DNA of 64,000 nucleotides from Thermococcus sp. (GCF_026988555.1 NZ_JALSLB010000062.1:1-64000), one strand, 5' to 3'; counted from the first letter of the stretch, positions 1-11,316 are shown. Numbers and translations: made by a program. Notes: generated from the sequence alone by a model not told the origin.

Positions 1-571
1 TAACTTTAACACCTTTGAAGTAAAGCACGGAGAAAGGATAATCGACTATCATGAAGAGGATGAACGCCATCACACCCACAACCACACTCTGTACAATGAC
101 GCTCTCAAACCCTATGAGGGCTGAGACCACCATGCTCCCAATGAAGCTGATGATGAAGTTCACGAGGGATCTGTGTTTGTGCCTAGCTCCTGAGATTCTC
201 TTTTCAACTATCATCCGCAGGAGGGCCTCAAATCCCTCCTCACTGCCCACCTCAAAACCGATGGCAAACTCGGGCTTCATCAGGTCTTCAACATCAAAGA
301 TTTCTCCTGTTGAAAAGATGTAGAATACCCTGCCGAGCTCACCCCTGACTTCCAGAATTGTGATAAAATCGCCCTCTCTGTAGAGAGTCCCCGGATCAGG
401 GTTAATGAAATCCGGATCAGGGTCTGCCAGCATCCTGAAGCTAATTCCCTTTGAGGACAAGTAGGCCTCCACCTCCCGCATGCCGGTGGAGACGTGGTCA
501 AATCGAAAGCAGGCGTAAACACACCTCTTCTTTTTGCGAAAAATGTGGAACTTTCTTTCAATGCTTCTCAT
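1..571 (-). CDS. Membrane protein paralogous to its upstream neighbour (3' end outside window)
   Basis: Open frame on the minus strand from an ATG at 571, with no stop before the window edge, so the C-terminus is missing. The ATG follows a GGTGGGGG ribosome site and lies 14 nt after the stop of the next gene, suggesting co-transcription. About 150 residues form a soluble N-terminal region, followed by at least two hydrophobic segments (around FIISFIGSMVVSALIG and a second one near the edge). The stretch FEVGSEEGFEALLR matches YEIGKEKGLEAVLR in the neighbour, and the flanking order of elements is the same, so I read the two as tandem paralogs. I do not recognise a characterised family. Confidence 0.75.
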   Translation of the reverse strand, partial: MRSIERKFHIFRKKKRCVYACFRFDHVSTGMREVEAYLSSKGISFRMLADPDPDFINPDPGTLYREGDFITILEVRGELGRVFYIFSTGEIFDVEDLMKPEFAIGFEVGSEEGFEALLRMIVEKRISGARHKHRSLVNFIISFIGSMVVSALIGFESVIVQSVVVGVMAFILFMIVDYPFSVLYFKGVKV

Positions 572-585
572 ATTCCCCCACCATC

Positions 586-1104
586 TCAGCGTTTCTTCTT
601 TTTGTACCCTCTCCTGAATCCCTCTATCAGACCTGAAAGCAGAAAAACCAGAGGAAGGAGATTACTGACCCATCCCGCCTGATCGTTTTTATATCCAAAG
701 TAGCTCAACACAAAAAAGCCTCCCCACAGAATAATCTGAAGAACGGTGGAGATTTTATTTACGCTCCATTTCCTGTGAGCCTTTCCCTCCGCAATCTCTC
801 TGAGAACCGCCTCCAGACCCTTCTCCTTCCCGATTTCATATTCGTATGCCGCTTCCGGTTTTTCAATGTTTTCCACGACCGGAGCTATGTAGAACCACCT
901 GCTCAGCTCATCCCGGAGCTCTATGATATAGACCTTTCCGGAACTTCTCAGAATACCCCTGGAATTTTCAAAAAGGCTGTACTCATCGGGATTCACAAGC
1001 CTGACGAAGTGCTTCAGATGCCTCTCCATTTCTCTCGCATATGCACTCATCGGCTGGTTCCGGAGCTCAAAGAGATAATAGATGACTTTCATCTTTTCTG
1101 CCAT
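586..1104 (-). CDS. Membrane protein, tandem paralog of the downstream gene
   Basis: 172 residues from the ATG at 1104. A GTG at 1113 and an ATG at 1092 are also possible, and none has a strong ribosome site. The N-terminal 115 residues look soluble. Two transmembrane segments follow (around ILWGGFFVLSYFGY and LLPLVFLLSGLI), and the tail is very basic (KKKKR). It shares the motif EIGKEKGLEAVLREI and the domain order with the gene starting at 571. Function is unknown. The layout of a small cytosolic domain on a membrane hairpin suggests a sensor or scaffold, but that is only inference. Confidence 0.8.
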   Translation of the reverse strand: MAEKMKVIYYLFELRNQPMSAYAREMERHLKHFVRLVNPDEYSLFENSRGILRSSGKVYIIELRDELSRWFYIAPVVENIEKPEAAYEYEIGKEKGLEAVLREIAEGKAHRKWSVNKISTVLQIILWGGFFVLSYFGYKNDQAGWVSNLLPLVFLLSGLIEGFRRGYKKKKR

Positions 1105-1148
1105 GGTTCCCACGATAAAAGGTAAAACGAGAAATTTAAAAACTTAAC

Positions 1149-3038
1149 TCAACCGCTCAGCTCCTGAATCTTTTTCCTCACGAGCGAGCTGACGAGCTTT
1201 CCGTCTGCCCTTCCGCGGAGCCTTGCCATGGCCCTTCCCATGATCATGCCCATCGCTCCCATTCCCTTGGCCTTTATGACTTCTATGTGGGCCTGAACAA
1301 CCTCATCTATTATCCTCTCGGCCTCCTCCTCGCTGAGGAGCGTCAGGCCCTTCTCCTCAGCCACCTGGGCGGCGCTCTTCCCGGGGTTCCTTGCCAGCTC
1401 CTTGAATATCTCCTCGAAGGCTTCCTTCGCTATCTTTCCGTTGAGGTAGAGATCAAAGGCTTCCTTGATGTGCCTATCAGTTATCCTGTCGATGGGGGCC
1501 TCCTTCTTCAGTCCCTTAAGGACGACTATGAGGACCGAAGCGACCAAGGATGGTTTTGCTCCAAGTCCTATGATCTCCTCAAACAACCCATCACGTTCAT
1601 CGTTAATAATAGTCTCTGCGAGGCTTCTGTCGATCCTGTACTCTTTAATGTAGCGCTCGACCTTTTCCTGCGGCAGCTCTGGAAGGCCGGATCTTATACG
1701 TTCCTTCTCCTCTGGAGAAAGGAATATGGATGGTATGTCTGTCTCGGGGTACATCCGGGCCTTGCCCGGCAGGGGGCGCATGTACTGGGTGTTTCCGTCC
1801 GGCAGAGCCCTTCTCGTCTCCTCAGGCACGCCTTCAATTGCTTCCCTCGCCCTCTTAAGAACCTCGCGGAGGGCGTTCTTTGCAGTCTCCTCCTCGGCCG
1901 CGACGAGAACGAAGGCGTCTTCCTTCCCTAGACCAAGTTTTTCGATAACCGCATTAACCTCTAATTCGGTAATTCCATAATTCGGCAGCTCATCGATGTG
2001 AAAGATGCCCTTCACGTACTTCTTGGCCCTGTCCGCCATCTCGGTGCCCAGGCGCCTGCCGGGCTGTATCTCCTTCCCGATCAGGCCGCGGAACTTGGGG
2101 AGTTTAACGGCGAGAACCCTTCCGCCCTTCTTTACGGTGCGAGCGATTATCTTCGAGCCGGTGTTTTCGAATATCTCGGTGACGTCGTGGAACCCCTCCT
2201 TGAGATCTTCGGGTTTAACGCCGCGCTTTCTGAGCTCGTCCCGAATTTTCAGGAGGTTCACCTGCCTCCCAACTTCGCGTTCAACGATTAAGGGGATCAT
2301 GTCAAGCTCCTGGACACCCTTAATCTCGACCCTTGCCCCACCCCTGATGGAGACGTTCAGGTCCTGCCTGATGGTTCCGAGGCCGCGCTTGACCTTCCTC
2401 GTCGCCCTCAGAGCATCGCCTATGTACTTGGCCACTACCTTCGCCTGCTCAGGGTGGTGTATATCAGGTGTTGTCGCTATCTCGACAAGGGGGATTCCAA
2501 GGCGGTCAAGGCGGTAGATTACCTCCCTCTCCTTCCTTTCGACGATGCGGCACGCGTCCTCCTCAATGCATATCGTTGGGATTCCGACGCTTCCCCAGGG
2601 GGTATCAACCTTTCCGTTCATGGCTATTATCGCCGTCCTCTGGAAGCCGGAGACGTTGGAGCCGTCTATGACTATCTTGCGCATGAAATGAACCTCGTCA
2701 ACCGGCTTGGCGTTGAGCAGGTATGCGATCTGAAGGGAAACTTCAAGTGCCTCCATGTCCGGTCCACGGGGCGGCTCCTCATCGATGTAAACGAGGTCCG
2801 CCAGGTGGTTGTTTCCCTCGTAAATGTAGGTTCGCCCCTTCTTGAATTCTTCAAGTGCCGCCGGATCGATCTCACCAATCTCACTCATCGTCGGGCGCAG
2901 GCGCCTCTGGAACTTGAACTCTACATTATCGTTCAGCTCACTGGGAACTGGCGAGAACAGCTTTTTCGTGTCCAGCTGTCTGTGAATCTCAAGGCCGACC
3001 TTGAGACCGAGCTTTCTGTAATCGAACTTCTCTGTCAT
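1149..3038 (-). CDS. gatE: Glu-tRNA(Gln) amidotransferase subunit E
   Basis: GatE is the tRNA-binding and transamidating subunit of the archaeal GatDE enzyme. It phosphorylates mischarged Glu-tRNA(Gln) and converts it to Gln-tRNA(Gln) with ammonia from GatD. The 629-residue product opens with the GatB/E signature [18 protein letters not shown], has the GatB-type core with [14 protein letters not shown], a central AspRS-like GAD insert, and a helical YqeY-like tail ending in the [15 protein letters not shown] region. The ATG at 3038 is preferred over an upstream GTG at 3047 because GGTGAT sits 5 nt before it. It follows gatD almost without a gap, as expected for an obligate complex. Confidence 0.97.
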   Translation of the reverse strand: MTEKFDYRKLGLKVGLEIHRQLDTKKLFSPVPSELNDNVEFKFQRRLRPTMSEIGEIDPAALEEFKKGRTYIYEGNNHLADLVYIDEEPPRGPDMEALEVSLQIAYLLNAKPVDEVHFMRKIVIDGSNVSGFQRTAIIAMNGKVDTPWGSVGIPTICIEEDACRIVERKEREVIYRLDRLGIPLVEIATTPDIHHPEQAKVVAKYIGDALRATRKVKRGLGTIRQDLNVSIRGGARVEIKGVQELDMIPLIVEREVGRQVNLLKIRDELRKRGVKPEDLKEGFHDVTEIFENTGSKIIARTVKKGGRVLAVKLPKFRGLIGKEIQPGRRLGTEMADRAKKYVKGIFHIDELPNYGITELEVNAVIEKLGLGKEDAFVLVAAEEETAKNALREVLKRAREAIEGVPEETRRALPDGNTQYMRPLPGKARMYPETDIPSIFLSPEEKERIRSGLPELPQEKVERYIKEYRIDRSLAETIINDERDGLFEEIIGLGAKPSLVASVLIVVLKGLKKEAPIDRITDRHIKEAFDLYLNGKIAKEAFEEIFKELARNPGKSAAQVAEEKGLTLLSEEEAERIIDEVVQAHIEVIKAKGMGAMGMIMGRAMARLRGRADGKLVSSLVRKKIQELSG

Positions 3039-3043
3039 CTTAA

Positions 3044-4363
3044 TCACCTCAGGAACGTGTCAAACCTCGTGTAAGGTGTTATCTCCCCGGCGTAGTTGGT
3101 GAGCATCATCTCCCTTGCCTCGCCCGGGTCGTTAGTATGGCCGAGAACCCACATGAGTTTGACGTACGCGGTCTCTGGAAGCATGTCCTCACACGGAACA
3201 ACGCCGGCTTTAAGCAGCCGTCTGCCGGTGGAGTAGACATTCAGGTTAACGCGACCGTAGATGCACTGGCTCGTCATACAGACCGTGACCCCCTCCTCCG
3301 TGGCGCGTTTTAGGGTGTCTATAACGTAGGTGGGTACGTGACCGAGTCCCGTTCCCTCAATGACCAGTCCTTTATACCCCTCGTCAACCAGGAAATCTAT
3401 TATCCCCGGGCTCATTCCCGGAAACGCCTTGACCAGGGCGACCTTCGTCTCCATCCTGTCATCAACAACGACCTCGGATTTCCCCCTCTTTTTGTGGTCT
3501 TCCCCGAGGAATTCAACCTTACCCTCCGGCCACACTTTGGCTATGGGAACGTCGTTTATGCTCCTGAAGGCGTCTCTCCTGCTGGTGTGCATCTTCCGGA
3601 CTTTGGTGCCGCGGTGGGCCAAGCAGTACGTATCACCCGTCTCGCCGTGCATGACGACGGTGACCCCTCCAAAGTCCGCTGTTGCCATCCTTACTGAACA
3701 GGTCAGGTTCATCGCGGCATCACTGCTCGGCCTGTCGGAGCTTCTTTGTGCCCCCACGAGGACCACCGGCTTTGAAAGGTTCCTCAACATGAAGCTGAGT
3801 GCCGCGGCGGTGTAGGCAAGCGTGTCGGTACCGTGGGCAATAACGACTCCGTCTTCTCCGGAATTGAGGGCGTCTGCTACCTCACGGGCTACTCTTGCCC
3901 AGTATTCAGGTTTCATATCTTCACTCAGGATGTTCATCAGGAGCTTTGGGGTGATGTTGGCTATTTCAAAAATCTCAGGAACAGCCTTGGCGAGCTCTTC
4001 CGCTGTGAACGCCGGGTGAACTGCACCTGTTTTATAATCTATCCTGCTGGCTATCGTTCCCCCGGTTCCAAGAATCGTAACGTTTGGAAGTCCCTGCTTC
4101 TTGGGGAAAACCTCCTGGAACGAAATGGTTTCGGGAATTCCAGGCCTCTCAATTAGTTCGACACGCTTTATACCATCTATCAATATTCCCACGTTGTATC
4201 CGTTGTCCAGTTTGATGGTCAGTGTCTCGCCCTCCGATAGTTCATACGGGCTCATCACCCTGCCCTCGTACACCGTTTCTTCCCCTTTATAGACCTTGAC
4301 GATTCTAATGTAGTCCCCAACCCGAATGTTGTTCTCGTCCATAAACCGCTCGACCTTTCTCAT
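3044..4363 (-). CDS. gatD: Glu-tRNA(Gln) amidotransferase subunit D (asparaginase-type)
   Basis: GatD is the type I asparaginase-like glutaminase that supplies ammonia to GatE. The 439-residue protein has an N-terminal beta-barrel extension (residues 1-85), then the asparaginase domain with GTGGTIAS (T103 as the likely nucleophile), [11 protein letters not shown], and a conserved C-terminal region with [19 protein letters not shown]. The ATG at 4363 is chosen over one at 4381 because a GGAGGGAG site lies between them. It is the first gene of the gatDE pair, and its stop lies 6 nt before the gatE start, indicating translational coupling. Confidence 0.97.
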   Translation of the reverse strand: MRKVERFMDENNIRVGDYIRIVKVYKGEETVYEGRVMSPYELSEGETLTIKLDNGYNVGILIDGIKRVELIERPGIPETISFQEVFPKKQGLPNVTILGTGGTIASRIDYKTGAVHPAFTAEELAKAVPEIFEIANITPKLLMNILSEDMKPEYWARVAREVADALNSGEDGVVIAHGTDTLAYTAAALSFMLRNLSKPVVLVGAQRSSDRPSSDAAMNLTCSVRMATADFGGVTVVMHGETGDTYCLAHRGTKVRKMHTSRRDAFRSINDVPIAKVWPEGKVEFLGEDHKKRGKSEVVVDDRMETKVALVKAFPGMSPGIIDFLVDEGYKGLVIEGTGLGHVPTYVIDTLKRATEEGVTVCMTSQCIYGRVNLNVYSTGRRLLKAGVVPCEDMLPETAYVKLMWVLGHTNDPGEAREMMLTNYAGEITPYTRFDTFLR

Positions 4364-4418
4364 GCAACTCCCTCCGGCCATATTTGGGAGCCATTAATAT
4401 AAACCTTGGCTTGGGGGT

Positions 4419-4715
4419 TCATAACTTGGGCTTTATCCTGAACCTGGGCTCATCAATCCACTCTGATCTGCACCGGGGACATCTGCTGGGAACCTTTATC
4501 TCAGGTTTAAAAACGAACCCGCACTTTCTACATTCCGCGGGCTTTACCAGGAGGACTTTGCCCTCCCGTTTCAGTGTCCTTTGAATTGTGTGGAGGTCTT
4601 CCAGTACTGTTTTCTTTGCTCCCCTTCCCCTGAGCCCCAGTGCCAGGGTCAGCTCGCTTGGCGCGTAGTCTCTCTCCTCCAAAAGCTTTATTATGCGTGC
4701 CCTGCGAGTCATCAT
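4419..4715 (-). CDS. Predicted transcriptional regulator, HTH fused to a zinc ribbon (COG3357-like)
   Basis: 98 residues, or 97 from the second of two adjacent ATGs. Residues 5-55 form a winged-HTH-like region (ARIIKLLEERDYAPSELTLALGL). A zinc ribbon follows, with the pairs CRKCGF and CPRCRS, and a basic end. This HTH plus zinc-ribbon layout matches the small archaeal family COG3357, whose targets are unknown. It diverges from pus10 with only 49 nt between the chosen starts, so both promoters share a short AT-rich spacer. No clear ribosome site is present, so the mRNA may be leaderless. It is separated from gatD by 55 nt. Confidence 0.82.
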   Translation of the reverse strand: MMTRRARIIKLLEERDYAPSELTLALGLRGRGAKKTVLEDLHTIQRTLKREGKVLLVKPAECRKCGFVFKPEIKVPSRCPRCRSEWIDEPRFRIKPKL

Positions 4716-4764
4716 CGCATGGGGTTTGGGTGATCATATTAAAAACTTAAGGGCCGGTGAGACC

Positions 4765-5925
4765 ATGATCCTGGAAACTGCTGGGAGAGTTCTCGATGAG
4801 CATCAACTGTGCGATCGCTGCCTTGGAAGGCTTTTCGCCAGACTCGGCAGGGGTACCAATGAGGAGAGGGGCAGGGCAATCCGGCTGGTGCTGAGGATGG
4901 AGCGGCAGGCTCAGGGGGACTTCCCGGTACTGGGTGGAGAAAAGTGTGAGGTTTGCGGCGGGATATTTGATGAACTTCCCAATATGGCCGGCATCTGCCT
5001 GGAAAAAGCCCGGGAGATTGAGTTCTCAACGTTTTGGGTGGGTTCCAGATTTCCCGCTGAAGTTCTTGAGCGGGAGCGTGCCCTATGGGAAAAATACGGA
5101 ATAGGTACCGCCGAGAGTATAAAGACCGAGTTCAACAGAGAACTCGGAAAGCTCCTGAGCGAGAAGCTTGGAAAGGAACCTTCGAGTGTGGGAGATCTGA
5201 CCTTTATAGTCAACCCGTTTGGGAAAACCGTGGAGCTCCAGATAAAGCCGGTGTACATCTACGGTCGTTACAGAAAGCTCGTGAGGGGGATCTCACAGAC
5301 GCCGTTGAAGGGGTACAGAGATAGCGTCTCCTCAATAATCTGCAGGCCCGTTTCACGTGAGGCCGGGGGAAAATGTGTTTTCAAGGGGGCTGGCAGGGAG
5401 GACAGTGATGTTAGGATGCTGGGCAATGGAAGGCCATTCATACTCGAGATAAAGAACCCACGGAGGAGGAGCCTTAACCTCAAGTCTCTGGTAGTTGAGA
5501 TAAACTCCGGGGGCAAAGTTGAGGTTCTGGACGTACGATTTACATCAGGAGACGAGGCAAGGAGGGTTCTAACGAGCAGTCATCGGAAGGAGTACCTGGC
5601 CACGGTTTTCGTTGAGGAGGGGGTAAGTCCCAAGGAGGCCGCGATAGTTGCAAGGATGCTTAAGGGCGCTGAAATCCGGCAGAGAACTCCCCGCCGCGTA
5701 AAGCGTTCGAGAACAGATAAAACCCGGATAAAAAAGGTGTACCACGCTGAAGTTAGGTGGATGGATGAGCAACGCTTCGAGCTTAGGCTTGTAACCGATG
5801 GAGGCCTTTACATCAAGGAGCTTATTTCGGGAGACGAAGGAAGAACGAACCCCTCCGTTAGCGGTATCTTGGACAAGCCGGCGTTGTGCGAGAGCCTCGA
5901 TGTTATTAACATCCTCGACGACTGA
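4765..5925 (+). CDS. pus10: tRNA pseudouridine synthase Pus10
   Basis: Pus10 makes pseudouridine at positions 54 and 55 of archaeal tRNA. The 386-residue protein has the N-terminal cysteine motifs CDRCLGRLF and CEVCGG, a THUMP-like middle region, and the pseudouridine synthase core. The catalytic segment GREDSDVRMLGNGRPF carries the expected aspartate. The ATG at 4765 is chosen because GGTGAG precedes it and the cysteine motif starts soon after. A longer frame from 4693 would overlap the divergent regulator gene and lacks a ribosome site. Length matches known archaeal Pus10 (about 390). Confidence 0.96.
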   Translation: MILETAGRVLDEHQLCDRCLGRLFARLGRGTNEERGRAIRLVLRMERQAQGDFPVLGGEKCEVCGGIFDELPNMAGICLEKAREIEFSTFWVGSRFPAEVLERERALWEKYGIGTAESIKTEFNRELGKLLSEKLGKEPSSVGDLTFIVNPFGKTVELQIKPVYIYGRYRKLVRGISQTPLKGYRDSVSSIICRPVSREAGGKCVFKGAGREDSDVRMLGNGRPFILEIKNPRRRSLNLKSLVVEINSGGKVEVLDVRFTSGDEARRVLTSSHRKEYLATVFVEEGVSPKEAAIVARMLKGAEIRQRTPRRVKRSRTDKTRIKKVYHAEVRWMDEQRFELRLVTDGGLYIKELISGDEGRTNPSVSGILDKPALCESLDVINILDD

Positions 5926-5926
5926 A

Positions 5927-5938
5927 AACTTTATAAAC
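5927..5938 (+). promoter_or_regulatory. TATA box of the rpl21e operon
   Basis: The sequence aactttataaac is a strong archaeal TATA element placed directly at the end of pus10. Transcription would start near 5960, giving a leader of about 100 nt before the rpl21e start at 6064, unusually long for this genome. Confidence 0.7.
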
Positions 5939-5960
5939 GCTTCCTTCTGATTGGGTTACG

Positions 5961-5997
5961 AAGCCATAACAGGCTTAGTCTGTATGCTGAAAAGGCT
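5961..5997 (+). other. Predicted hairpin in the rpl21e leader
   Basis: Within the long leader, an outer AGCC/GGCT stem encloses an inner stem in which ATAACAG pairs with CTGTAT (one bulged A) around a GCTTAGT loop. An asymmetric 3' bulge contains CTGAAAA. The pairing is visible by eye; no folding was computed. It could be an autoregulatory site for the ribosomal protein or part of a small RNA. Confidence 0.4.
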
Positions 5998-6063
5998 GTC
6001 GTTGAGAACGCTACGACCCTTCGCTTAATTGCGGGATGGGTAAAAGGTTGTGAGGTGATTGAG

Positions 6064-6360
6064 ATGGTCAAAAAGGCGCACAGCTTTAGGAAGAAGACGA
6101 GAGGCAAACTCGGCAAGAGCCCGAGGAGGAGAGGTATCCCCCCACTTACTAGGTTCCTTCAGGACTTTGAGGTTGGCCAGAGGGTTCACATAGTTATCGA
6201 ACCCAGCTACCACAGGGGGATGCCGGACCCGAGGTTCCACGGAAGGACTGGAACGGTTGTTGGCAAACGTGGGGACGCCTACGTGATCCAGATAAGGGAC
6301 GGCGGCAAGACTAAGACGTTCTTTGTTCACCCCGTTCACCTCAGGCTTCAGAAGGGATGA
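6064..6360 (+). CDS. rpl21e: 50S ribosomal protein L21e
   Basis: 98 residues matching the archaeal/eukaryotic L21e family along its whole length. It has the basic N-terminus [15 protein letters not shown], the [13 protein letters not shown] segment, and the SH3-like core with [20 protein letters not shown]. The ATG at 6064 follows GGTGAT; a GTG at 6055 would add three residues and overlap this site. The stop overlaps the rpoF start by four bases (ATGA), so the two are translationally coupled. It is first in an L21e-rpoF-DUF655-rsmA operon, an arrangement conserved in many euryarchaea. Confidence 0.97.
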   Translation: MVKKAHSFRKKTRGKLGKSPRRRGIPPLTRFLQDFEVGQRVHIVIEPSYHRGMPDPRFHGRTGTVVGKRGDAYVIQIRDGGKTKTFFVHPVHLRLQKG

Positions 6361-6725
6361 AGATGATAAGCAGGAAGAAGCTCGAGGAGAGGTATCTCAC
6401 CATAGCCGAGGCAAAGGAACTCCTCGAGAAGCGCAAGGCCGAGGGTGTTGAAGAAAACCCCGAGGAGCCGATGTTCTATGAAGCCAGGATTAGTCTTGAG
6501 CATGCGGAGCGCTTTGTGAAGCTCCGGCCGGAACAGGCAGTGAAGCTCAAGGAAAAACTCATCGGTCTCTTTGAGTGGCTTGATGAGCGCCTTGCCGCGA
6601 AACTCGTTGACTTGATGCCGGAGGATTACTTCGACATCCGCATCATCTTCTCCAAGGAGGACTACATGCCTACTCCTGAGGAGGCCGAGGAGATTATAAG
6701 GCTCCTCGGTGATTACAGGGAGTGA
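6357..6725 (+). CDS. rpoF: DNA-directed RNA polymerase subunit F (Rpo4)
   Basis: 122 residues of the Rpb4 family. With subunit E it forms the stalk of the archaeal RNA polymerase, helping open-complex formation and binding nascent RNA. The sequence is charged and helical, with the conserved segments [27 protein letters not shown] and a C-terminal HRDC-like [12 protein letters not shown]. The start is the ATG overlapping the rpl21e stop; a second in-frame ATG at 6363 is equally possible. Length is normal for archaeal subunit F. Confidence 0.95.
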   Translation: MKMISRKKLEERYLTIAEAKELLEKRKAEGVEENPEEPMFYEARISLEHAERFVKLRPEQAVKLKEKLIGLFEWLDERLAAKLVDLMPEDYFDIRIIFSKEDYMPTPEEAEEIIRLLGDYRE

Positions 6726-6791
6726 ATCCCCTTTCCCTTTTCTCAACAAAGTATAAAAACTCTGAATCGGTATAGTTTTGGGGGAGAGAAA

Positions 6792-8744
<1,953 letters not shown>

Positions 8745-8778
8745 GTGTACCACCAATTACGTCATTCACCCTCTACCT

Positions 8779-8797
8779 TTTTAAACCCTCTTAAACG
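8779..8797. promoter_or_regulatory. AT-rich divergent promoter region
   Basis: Between the ferritin-like gene and the radical SAM gene, two TTAAA-type boxes (tttttaaacc and cttaaacg) lie within 63 nt. They probably serve the two divergent genes; which box belongs to which gene is uncertain. Confidence 0.4.
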
Positions 8798-8807
8798 AGG
8801 TGCTAAC

Positions 8808-10550
8808 ATGATAGTGGCCATTGTGGATGGTTATACCGACGAGCCGGCAGGTTTGGGGGTTCCACCGTATCTGGGGATATACCCGCGTTATGCGTATGGC
8901 GCCGTAAAAAAGGCTCGAAGAGACGCCACGGTCTTTTATCTGACAATAGATGACCTTCGGGCAACCTTCGAGGGCGAACAGTGGATATCCACCAAAAACA
9001 AGACCCCGAACTTCTCCAGAGCGCGGGAAGTCCTCCAAAAAGCTAACCTCATCGTTTACATCGGCGGCCTACATACCCCTGGCAAATATTTATCGGCGGT
9101 TCCCTCTCAGATTGAGGAGGTAGCGAGGTTCCTCCGGCCGTTTCAAGGGGTTAAAATCCTGGGCGGCCCGGCGTTCATGGGCTCCGCCCACGCCGGCGGG
9201 ATGAGGATAACTTCCCGCGAGCTTCTCCTTGCCCAGTCCGTCTTTGATTACATAGTCTACGGTGATCTCGAGGCGTTTCTCTTCGACTACCTGACCAATC
9301 CAAGGGATGCGGACCCCTTCCGCTTCAGAGCATATACCGAATTACACGATTATGCAATTATTGGGGCTGAGATCGTCAAACAGTTTCCAGACTACCCCGA
9401 CTTCATCATCGTTGAGGTCGAAACCCAGCGGGGCTGCCCAAAGGCAATGGGTATAGGTGGCTGCTCCTTCTGCACCGAGCCTGTGCGCTACAGAAACATT
9501 GAGGACAGGCCTATTGAGGACGTTGTTGCGGAGGTCGAGGCCCTTTACACACTTGGGGTGAGACACTTCCGGGTCGGGAGGCAGAGCTGTATCTTCTCGT
9601 ATATGGCCAAACCGGACGGAAGGGTCCCGATACCTAATCCCGAGGCTCTGGAGAAGCTTTTCCAGGGTATTCGCTCCGTCGCGCCCGGGCTTAAGGTCCT
9701 CCACGTGGACAACGCAAACCCCGCCGTCATAGCCAACTACCCCAAGGAGAGTGTTAGGATAGCCAAGACTCTGATAGAGTACGGAACCGCTGGAAACGTC
9801 GTTGCCTTCGGCCTCGAGAGCGCCGACCCGAAGGTGGCGAAGCTCAACAACCTGAACGCCACCGCCGAGGAGGTCTACGAGGCGGTGAGGATACTCAACG
9901 AAGTGGGGACAAAGAGAGGACCCAACGGCATGCCGTGGCTACTGCCCGGGATAAACGTGATTTTTGGCCTTCCCGGGGAGAGAAAGAGGAGCTACGAGCT
10001 CACGTTCCAGTTTTTCAAGAGGCTCCTGGACGACGGGCTGATGGTTCGCAGGATAAACATCCGTCAGGTCGTTGTGTTCCCGGGAACCCCCCTGTGGCAC
10101 ATGAGGGACAAAGTGAAAACCGAAAAGCACAAGAAGCTCATCCAGCACTACAAATACAAGATAAGGCACGAGATAGACCTCCCGATGCTCAGGCGTGTTG
10201 TTCCCGTGGGAACCATCCTCCGCGATGTCCGTGCGGAAGTCATTGAGAACGGTCTCACTTACGGAAGGCAGATTGGGAGCTACCCACTGATAGTTGGCAT
10301 GCCCAAAGAACTTAACGTAAACCGGTTTTATGACGTCCTGATAGTGGGTCATGGGTACAGGAGCATAACAGGTGTGCCCATCCCCATAAACATAAACCAG
10401 GAGGATCCAAAGGTCCTCCAATATCTCCCCGGGATTGGGAAGAAAAGGGTCGCCAGGGTACTTGCGATGAGGCCGTTTAAGGATAAAAAGGAGATAGCCC
10501 GGGTTTTGGGTGAGGGGATAAAATCCATCGAGAACCTCATTGCTCTCTAG
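8808..10550 (+). CDS. Radical SAM protein with C-terminal helix-hairpin-helix (COG1031-like)
   Basis: 580 residues. An N-terminal alpha/beta domain of about 200 residues resembles a B12-binding-like fold but lacks a recognisable cobalamin-ligand motif. The radical SAM core begins at C210, with cysteines C210, C219 and C222 (RGCPKAMGIGGCSFC, spacing CX8CX2C rather than the standard CX3CX2C). The C-terminus carries the helix-hairpin-helix LPGIGKKRVARVL. This combination matches the archaeal family COG1031, whose substrate is unknown; the helix-hairpin-helix suggests nucleic acid. The ATG at 8808 follows GAGGTG. The in-frame extension upstream to 8526 runs antisense to the ferritin-like gene and is rejected. 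Confidence 0.88.
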   Translation: MIVAIVDGYTDEPAGLGVPPYLGIYPRYAYGAVKKARRDATVFYLTIDDLRATFEGEQWISTKNKTPNFSRAREVLQKANLIVYIGGLHTPGKYLSAVPSQIEEVARFLRPFQGVKILGGPAFMGSAHAGGMRITSRELLLAQSVFDYIVYGDLEAFLFDYLTNPRDADPFRFRAYTELHDYAIIGAEIVKQFPDYPDFIIVEVETQRGCPKAMGIGGCSFCTEPVRYRNIEDRPIEDVVAEVEALYTLGVRHFRVGRQSCIFSYMAKPDGRVPIPNPEALEKLFQGIRSVAPGLKVLHVDNANPAVIANYPKESVRIAKTLIEYGTAGNVVAFGLESADPKVAKLNNLNATAEEVYEAVRILNEVGTKRGPNGMPWLLPGINVIFGLPGERKRSYELTFQFFKRLLDDGLMVRRINIRQVVVFPGTPLWHMRDKVKTEKHKKLIQHYKYKIRHEIDLPMLRRVVPVGTILRDVRAEVIENGLTYGRQIGSYPLIVGMPKELNVNRFYDVLIVGHGYRSITGVPIPININQEDPKVLQYLPGIGKKRVARVLAMRPFKDKKEIARVLGEGIKSIENLIAL

Positions 10551-11316
10551 ATCCGGCTGGCCATGAGAATCCTATTAATTTCTCCACGAGTACTATCTCC
10601 GCCCGGAGCGTATCATCGGTTTTGCCCTCTATTACCAGGAGGCCTCTGCGTGGTGTAAAGACCCTGTTTGCCGTGGCCCCCTCTGCTGGCCCGATAAGCA
10701 GTACTGCCAGATCGTTTTGGTTCCCCAGTTTGCCCCGCCCTATGCTAAGCTTTGTCATGAAGGTGAGATACGTCTTCCTGTAGCGTAGCCATGTCTGGTT
10801 GTAAGCGTACTCTTTCGCTGTGACGTTGTTGTATCCCTTGTCGAGTCCTTCAATGTAGTAGTTCGTTTTGAACACGTTGGCAATCATCGCAGTTACCTCT
10901 GAAACCGCTGCCGTTCTGTACTGGCAGTTACCGTTGTAGAGTTCCGGGGTCTGGGTGCATTCCTTGACGGACGGGTCGCCGAGGATTATGGTAAACGAGT
11001 CGTAAACGCTTCTTATAGTCAAGTTGAGGTCGACCTCTGGGCTTCCCGTTATGTAACTGTCCACGCTCACGTTGTAAATCCGCGAACCTTCGGGGGGCTT
11101 CTGTCCCCTCGCCAGCATCTCCCGGTACCCCCTCTCACTGAGGACGTAGAATCCCTCGGAGGCTGGAGGGCTGATGACTACGTACTCCTCCGAAGCCTTG
11201 GGTGTTCCGGGGTGCACGACCTGGGAGAACTGGTGGTACGCGTAGAGGACGTACGCCGTAGGGCTGAGGACGATAATCAGAAGTATACTCAGGGCTATTA
11301 GCTTATCCCTGTCCAA
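10537..11316 (-). CDS. Membrane-anchored envelope protein downstream of the S-layer gene
   Basis: 259 residues with an N-terminal hydrophobic anchor (LIALSILLIIVLSPTAYVLYAY) and a large external part with several N-glycosylation sequons (YNVS, LNLT, YNNVT, YNQT). Two cysteines near the middle (VKECTQ and GNCQY) could form a disulfide. The start is TTG at 11316, 8 nt after GGGGG; there is no ATG or GTG that keeps the anchor. It lies 43 nt after the S-layer stop and is probably co-transcribed, suggesting a partner in envelope assembly. I do not recognise a named family. The 3' end overlaps the convergent radical SAM gene by 14 nt. Confidence 0.8.
   Translation of the reverse strand: MDRDKLIALSILLIIVLSPTAYVLYAYHQFSQVVHPGTPKASEEYVVISPPASEGFYVLSERGYREMLARGQKPPEGSRIYNVSVDSYITGSPEVDLNLTIRSVYDSFTIILGDPSVKECTQTPELYNGNCQYRTAAVSEVTAMIANVFKTNYYIEGLDKGYNNVTAKEYAYNQTWLRYRKTYLTFMTKLSIGRGKLGNQNDLAVLLIGPAEGATANRVFTPRRGLLVIEGKTDDTLRAEIVLVEKLIGFSWPAGSREQ

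Noticed and set aside
1287-3074. Several long plus-strand open frames opposite gatE
   Set aside because: They are antisense to a clear gatE gene, have biased composition and no ribosome sites; they come from the GC-rich third codon positions.
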